This document shows positions 43,601-47,280 of a stretch of DNA of 47,280 nt, piece after piece. The notes below the pieces were generated by a model. The model had not been told where the DNA came from. It did not search any database and saw only the letters and a list, made by a program, of their open reading frames with translations. Source of the DNA: UBA8401 sp041665525. Its GTDB lineage: Bacteria; Bacteroidota; Ignavibacteria; UBA10030; UBA8401. A program made the position numbers and the translations under genes. Position 1 is the stretch's first letter, and each line of letters begins with the position of its first letter. The stretch lies in NCBI GenBank assembly GCA_041665525.1, contig JBAYIS010000021.1, positions 1 to 47,280 of the forward strand, given 5' to 3'.

Positions 43601-44066
43601 CGGCCAACAATTGTTCGAAATTCCTGTCCGACTTGACAGCGAGGTCTATCACAGACCGGGAAAACTCCTGCCGTTCCGGAACAGCGAATCCTAAAGCGGC
43701 GGCATGGGTGATGTAGATAGCCGATGTATTTGCCTGTAAGGCTTTGAGAGTTTCAATCTGTGAAAGCGGCGCAGACATATCCATCGCCTGAGAAGCGTGA
43801 TGCGGTTCGACTGCATATAATTTCACATAAGCGTCACCGACGATAGTGGCGCAATCATCGCGAAGTTTTTCCGCTCGTTCTTCCTCATCCACAACAACGA
43901 GCACCTGACCGTTCGCCTGCCGAAACAGGGAGACGGCGATGAATGCCCAGAGCGATCCGGCAATACCATGCAGTATCGCCGGCTTGTCTGCCGTTACATT
44001 CATTGCATTCAGAATCTGGAATTGTTCCGATTCGAATATTTTCTTATTAATATCTACAGCCACCAT
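40686..44066 (-). CDS. mfd: Transcription-repair coupling factor Mfd
   Basis: 1126 residues, near the usual 1150. It removes RNA polymerase stalled at lesions and recruits UvrA. The order is UvrB-like domains 1-2 (about 1-330), a linker, the polymerase-interacting CarD-like domain (about 438-500, KGDYVTHVDHGIGKFLGLE), the RecG-like helicase with Walker A GDVGFGKTE near 592, DEEQ in VIDEEQRFGV near 692 and the QLRGRVGR motif, and the C-terminal TRCF domain (DTERLDLYRRLY near 990). All key motifs are intact. The ATG lies 110 bases after the thioredoxin-like gene's stop. Confidence 0.97.
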   Translation of the reverse strand: MVAVDINKKIFESEQFQILNAMNVTADKPAILHGIAGSLWAFIAVSLFRQANGQVLVVVDEEERAEKLRDDCATIVGDAYVKLYAVEPHHASQAMDMSAPLSQIETLKALQANTSAIYITHAAALGFAVPERQEFSRSVIDLAVKSDRNFEQLLAVLSEQGFERKQFVESYGDFAVRGGILDIFPFIGEHPVRIEFWGDTIESIREFEVISQRSIRDLQSVSIIPDVLRGNSSDGTSAAPKRTESLLSYFAPGVSIFVEESALLKKEFDEIESEGIEIDFSFEEVVKKIEQFPRWIHSPFQSAQADIDFQSQSQPSVNGSINILREKISEFSENGFDVIITSDRTEELERIQDLIEEEAVKPLKDLDNLADDGEGRFAVTDSDEQPVLRIIYSTESFHSGFVFEAARVAVFTEHEIFNRTKARAERKRKRFKGISAKELQALRKGDYVTHVDHGIGKFLGLEKIKVGGAEQEVAKLEYAEKGTLFVNLNYITRIQKYSSAEGHEPKLNKLGSPDWEKLKARTKKKIKDIARDLIKLYAKRKMEPGFAFQPDTHWQKEMEASFMYEDTPDQARTTTEMKTDMESPHPMDRLVCGDVGFGKTEIAVRAAFKAVMNGKQAGVLVPTTILAQQHFNTFSDRLGRYPVRIALLSRFKSAKEVKETLQKITAGDVDVVIGTHRLLSKDVKFKDLGLLVIDEEQRFGVAAKEKLRAMKVSVDTLTLTATPIPRTLHFSLMGARDLSVINTPPRNRLPIHTEIASYDKKIIREAVIHEIHRGGQVFIVTDKVSNIDIFTGTLMEAIPEARFRFAHGQMEGHELEKVMIDFLERKFDVLVTTKIVESGVDIPSVNTIIINRADKFGLAELYQLRGRVGRANLQAYAYLLVPPISLLPKQTLRRLQAIEEFTELGSGFNLAMRDLEIRGAGNMLGGEQSGFIMEMGFEMYTKILEDAVAELKEQEFAEVFAAELSQPTKRTIETQVDADIEAYIPEFYVESDTERLDLYRRLYKTTTQKEVDELKAELIDRFGEAMDEVNDLFSLASLRVLGSRGNIRKVELNKRTLRLYLPLEEDTVFYEGGLFTGMMETVSAVKEPLIQLKQEGKNLFLQAFLKHAEGPDRVKDAAAIMEKFIA

Positions 44067-44176
44067 AGTATCTTCATTTCATTTAAAACAGACTTACCCC
44101 TGCCGACGGGTCGTGACGAACTCGTTAGCACGGGCAGAACAAGGTACAGAGGAATTGGAAAAAGAAAAAGTGTTTT

Positions 44177-44986
44177 CTACGCAGGCTTTTCCGATTCAGC
44201 AATCATCTGTTGTACCATTTCCAGCAGCCGGAAGCCGTCGTAATTACGGAGCGGAACTGCTTTTTTCAACTCCATTGATGGTGTGAAGAGATAGAGATAT
44301 CCGATAAAGTCGATCGAAGGCAACAGAGTATATTGGTGGATGATCTTTTCATGATTGGGATTTGTCTTGATAATCAGCGTTGGGATGCATTTCGCACGGA
44401 TCAACCGTTTCAGTGCTGATTTTCTGAATGCCCGGTTCAGTTCTTCGATTATTAGAGAATCCTGCAACGCAACAATGAAAATTTGTTTGTGCTCCGCCTC
44501 CGCACGCCGAACGGCTTCAGGAAAATCATCCCAATGAGAAAATTCAGACACGGTTGTATCGGCGATCCACTCAATAAATTGCGTACCATTCATATATCCC
44601 ACATTCCGCTTGATCTCCTGCTGATCCGGCATTAATAAAAGCGAGGTTGGCATCGCCTGAATGTTGAATTTCTTTTTCACGTCGGCACCAATGTTTTCAT
44701 CGTCAATATTCACCCGCACGGCGATCACATCATTCTGCAGCGTCGCAATTACCGTATCGTTCGCGAAGGTTGTGCGGTCCATCAATTTGCACGGTCCGCA
44801 CCATTCTGCATACACATCCACATACACTTTTTTGTTTTCCCGCGCGGCGGTTTGGAATGCCGTTGCATACGGCTGCCACTGCACAACGGCGGAGGATGGA
44901 CTATATTCCATCACTGCTGCGGCAATTGCGCAGACTGCTCCTATCAGGGCAAATATTTTAATTTCGTTATACCGGCGCTGGTTCAT
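44177..44986 (-). CDS. Membrane-anchored thioredoxin-like protein with a degenerate second domain
   Basis: 269 residues. One N-terminal membrane anchor (about 11-27), then a thioredoxin domain (about 35-145) with the redox motif W62-C63-G-P-C66 and cis-proline MPTS near 113. A second region (about 150-265) begins WDDFPEAVRRAEAEHKQIFIVAL, the same lead-in as the first domain, but has no C-x-x-C where one is expected. It probably faces the periplasm and reduces or folds substrates there. It starts 3 bases after the ABC permease stop and may be part of that operon. Confidence 0.85.
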   Translation of the reverse strand: MNQRRYNEIKIFALIGAVCAIAAAVMEYSPSSAVVQWQPYATAFQTAARENKKVYVDVYAEWCGPCKLMDRTTFANDTVIATLQNDVIAVRVNIDDENIGADVKKKFNIQAMPTSLLLMPDQQEIKRNVGYMNGTQFIEWIADTTVSEFSHWDDFPEAVRRAEAEHKQIFIVALQDSLIIEELNRAFRKSALKRLIRAKCIPTLIIKTNPNHEKIIHQYTLLPSIDFIGYLYLFTPSMELKKAVPLRNYDGFRLLEMVQQMIAESEKPA

Positions 44987-44989
44987 ACC

Positions 44990-45745
44990 TTATTCCGATC
45001 CGCTATCGACGACCACTTTATTCATTGCGAATAATGCCGCCGCAAAAAATAGAAATAATGCCGCAATCCCCCACATCATTTCCGTCAATGGGAACGCCAT
45101 ATTCGCCGCAAGAGCATGCTGCGCATCTTCAAATCCTGTCGGGAAAATATAATCCTTCAATACTACCGCCCAATGAATATCCCAATACTTCCGCATAACA
45201 AGAAAATCCATCATCTGGGAAAGCACCATACATCCGTACACAAATAATGAATTGAACGCTCCTTGCACAATGCAGGAAACGTACGCGGAAATGACGATCA
45301 TGAGTAATATCTGCGCGCTTTTCAATGCCATGGCAATCGACGATGCAGAGAGATCGAACTTTACTATCACCGCAGGATCGAATGCAACGATCACCAGTGC
45401 GATTGTCACCGTTAATACAAATACAACCACCTGTGCGGCAAAGACTACAGCAATCTTTGTCACGATGTATTGTTGACGCGTTACGGAGCGAATGAGCAAT
45501 GTCCGAATCCATCCGCTCTTGATATCCGCACCGACAATCCCGGCCGAGAAAACAATAAATGTGAAAAATGAAACGATCTGATCCGCCGAACTAACGAGTG
45601 CGGAAAGTGTTTTTACCATACCGGATTGCATCATGACAACGGATGGAATCAATCCCAGGCCGATCATCACCACCGCAAAGATGATCATACCGATCGTCCA
45701 GAACCGTTTGAATTCTGCCGGAAATAGAATGGCATAATTCCTCAT
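44990..45745 (-). CDS. ABC transporter permease (ABC-2 type)
   Basis: 251 residues with about six membrane helices (near 18-38, 55-75, 100-125, 140-160, 165-185 and 222-242). The sequence is weakly conserved, as in ABC-2 permeases of the NosY/GldF type. The start overlaps the ATPase gene's stop by 4 bases, so the two form one transporter. The substrate is not evident. Confidence 0.88.
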   Translation of the reverse strand: MRNYAILFPAEFKRFWTIGMIIFAVVMIGLGLIPSVVMMQSGMVKTLSALVSSADQIVSFFTFIVFSAGIVGADIKSGWIRTLLIRSVTRQQYIVTKIAVVFAAQVVVFVLTVTIALVIVAFDPAVIVKFDLSASSIAMALKSAQILLMIVISAYVSCIVQGAFNSLFVYGCMVLSQMMDFLVMRKYWDIHWAVVLKDYIFPTGFEDAQHALAANMAFPLTEMMWGIAALFLFFAAALFAMNKVVVDSGSE

Positions 45746-46470
45746 ACGCCATTCTCCTTTCTGCCGAGATTTTTCCTGAACAACTGTTCCAGGTGTCCGG
45801 GACCGATATCCTTCATCGGCGAATCATCGATCACCGTTCCGTTGCTGATAAAGATGATGCGGTCACAGACTGATTCTACTTCAGTCAGATGGTGAGAGCT
45901 GAACAGCACTGTCATTCCCTTTTGTTTTTGCTCCGCGAGATAGTCACGCAGAACAAAAACAGAAGGAGGATCGAGCGCTGCCGTCGGTTCATCCAAGAAA
46001 ACAAGTTTTGGCGTACCAAGAAAAGCAAGAACAAGTTCCAGCTTTTGCCGCATGCCTTTAGAAAGTGATGAGAGCGAACGTTTGTAGGAATTGTCTAATT
46101 CGAATGTATGAAGCAGCTGCAGGATGTGTTCACCGGGATTTTCGATTCCAATCAGATCGGCGTGCAGGTGAAGAAAAGACTTTACTGATACATTTTTTGC
46201 GCGATATTGCGTATCCGCCTGATATCCGATTTTCGATCTGGAGTGGAATGACTCCGGATGTTCTCCAAACAGTTTCACTTCGCCGGAATCGGATGGAAGG
46301 AAACCGAGCAATAACCGCATCAACGTCGATTTCCCTGCGCCGTTCGGACCGATCAGACCGACGACCTCTCCCTCTTCCATCGTGAAGGATACATTGCGCA
46401 ACGCTTCCACCGGAGGTTTGAACATCTGCCGGTAGGTTTTGGAAAGATTGTTTGCAGCGATCGCTGACAT
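45742..46470 (-). CDS. ABC transporter ATP-binding protein
   Basis: 242 residues. Walker A GPNGAGKST near 41-49, a Q-loop, signature LSKGMRQKLELVLA near 135, Walker B LVFLDEPTAALD near 155 and the switch histidine in SSHH near 190. CcmA/NatA type, paired with the ABC-2 permease. It is the first gene of the leftward operon; its promoter faces the divergent ATP-grasp gene. Confidence 0.95.
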   Translation of the reverse strand: MSAIAANNLSKTYRQMFKPPVEALRNVSFTMEEGEVVGLIGPNGAGKSTLMRLLLGFLPSDSGEVKLFGEHPESFHSRSKIGYQADTQYRAKNVSVKSFLHLHADLIGIENPGEHILQLLHTFELDNSYKRSLSSLSKGMRQKLELVLAFLGTPKLVFLDEPTAALDPPSVFVLRDYLAEQKQKGMTVLFSSHHLTEVESVCDRIIFISNGTVIDDSPMKDIGPGHLEQLFRKNLGRKENGV

Positions 46471-46504
46471 ACGGGTGCACGCATCCTTTGTAAGTGTTGC
46501 GCAA

Positions 46505-46531
46505 ATTATAAAAGAAAAATGGAAATGGCAA
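46505..46531 (-). promoter_or_regulatory. Promoter of the ABC transporter operon
   Basis: On the minus strand TTGCCA (46531-46526), a 15-base spacer and a perfect TATAAT (46510-46505). The spacer is short, but the -10 is ideal. Transcription would start near 46498. An AAAGGA ribosome site lies at 46490-46485, slightly far from the ATG at 46470. Confidence 0.5.
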
Positions 46532-46578
46532 AGGGTAACACTTTATTTTCAATATTTCATTATACTCCATGAGAAACA

Positions 46579-47280
46579 ATGAACTACGACATCACAATAC
46601 TCACAGCAGAACACTATTTGAATCCGGCCCAACCCGATTGGTATGTTTCCCAGATCCTTCAGGAAGATCAGTTGGTCCGTACTGCACTGGAACGAAAAAG
46701 ATTGCGTGTCCACAGAATTGATTGGACCAACAAAGAGTTCGACTGGTCCAATACGAAAGCTGTACTCTTTCGTGCTGTGTGGGATTATACGCAGCGGTAC
46801 GAAGAATTCCAGGAATTCCTCCAAACTGTTTCAAAGCAAACTGCACTGATTAATTCTTTTGAAACGATCCGGTGGAATCTGGACAAACACTATCTTCGCG
46901 ATCTTCAACAGCGAGGCATCAACATTCCAAAAACTGTGTATATAGAAAAAGGGACACACACTTCACTTGAGTCACTTCATAAAGAATGGAAGTTTGCGGA
47001 TTCCATCCTGAAACCTGTCATGTCCGCCGGTGCGAGACATACATACCGATTGAATCCGGACAATCGCGCAGATCATGAGAAAATCTTTCAGCAATTGATT
47101 GCAAAAGAGGCAATGATGCTGCAGCCATTTCTTCAAAGTGTCACGACACATGGCGAGGTTACACTGATGGTTATCGGAGGAAAATACACCCATGCAGTAT
47201 TGAAGAGAGCAAAACCGGGCGATTTTCGAGTGCAGGATGATTACGGAGGAACTGTCCACGCATATTCTCCTACATTGGAA
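46579..47280 (+). CDS. ATP-grasp ligase, partial (runs off the right edge)
   Basis: 234 codons open from ATG 46579 to the window end, without a stop. The N-terminal 85 residues form a pre-ATP-grasp Rossmann-like lobe (WSNTKAVLFRAVWDY). The ATP-grasp part shows LKPVMSAGARHTYRL near 146 and MLQPFLQSVTTHGEVTLMVIGGKYTHAV near 184-211, then DFRVQDDYGG, patterns of the DcsG/RimK-like and glutathione synthetase-like families. It would join a carboxylate to an amine using ATP; the substrate is unknown. It is divergent from the ABC operon across 108 bases. Confidence 0.85.
   Translation, partial: MNYDITILTAEHYLNPAQPDWYVSQILQEDQLVRTALERKRLRVHRIDWTNKEFDWSNTKAVLFRAVWDYTQRYEEFQEFLQTVSKQTALINSFETIRWNLDKHYLRDLQQRGINIPKTVYIEKGTHTSLESLHKEWKFADSILKPVMSAGARHTYRLNPDNRADHEKIFQQLIAKEAMMLQPFLQSVTTHGEVTLMVIGGKYTHAVLKRAKPGDFRVQDDYGGTVHAYSPTLE

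Overview
The window suggests an environmental member of the FCB group, most likely a Bacteroidota or Ignavibacteria-like lineage. A giant secreted protein ends in a type IX secretion sorting domain with the NYPNPFNP motif typical of Ignavibacteria relatives. The mraZ promoter has the Bacteroidota form TTG-N19-TAnnTTTG. MurE carries the DNPR motif of meso-diaminopimelate ligases, which fits a Gram-negative envelope. Nearly all genes are on the minus strand; the exceptions are rocD and a partial ATP-grasp gene at the right edge.

Layout from left to right. Positions 1-7832 hold two exported giants: a cohesin-like/Ig-fold protein that runs off the left edge, and a 1876-residue beta-helix protein with a dockerin, a cohesin-like domain and a sorting domain. 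Positions 8006-9423 hold rfbC and rfbA (dTDP-sugar synthesis). Positions 9493-14380 hold an orphan REC-Hpt protein, a glutamine-rich DUF4175-like membrane protein and a DUF4159-like protein. A 700-base gap (14381-15080) is rich in perfect inverted repeats and carries a good promoter for rocD (ornithine aminotransferase), which ends in a bidirectional terminator shared with the next operon.

The most unusual part is the five-gene operon 16422-21842. It encodes, in transcription order, an outer-membrane barrel protein, an exported Gln-rich TPR protein, a MotA-like protein, a MotB-like protein with the stator aspartate and a peptidoglycan-binding OmpA domain, and a 600-residue protein that reads as a natural FliF-FliG fusion. 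That protein has a signal peptide, a FliF RBM3-like periplasmic domain, one membrane helix and a cytoplasmic FliG-like region. No flagellar rod, hook, filament, export or FliM/FliN gene is present. I infer a non-flagellar, ion-driven motor with its own membrane-tethered rotor.

Positions 22108-39844 are a nearly complete division and cell-wall (dcw) cluster: mraZ, rsmH, ftsL, ftsI, murE, murF, mraY, murD, ftsW, murG, two unfamiliar genes (a MORN-repeat lipoprotein and a PH-like membrane protein), murC, ftsQ, ftsA and ftsZ. It starts at a promoter with two MraZ boxes and ends at a strong hairpin terminator. Positions 40049-46470 hold a HAD hydrolase, mfd, a membrane-anchored thioredoxin-like protein and an ABC transporter pair. 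I saw no rRNA, tRNA, CRISPR array, transposase or phage gene.
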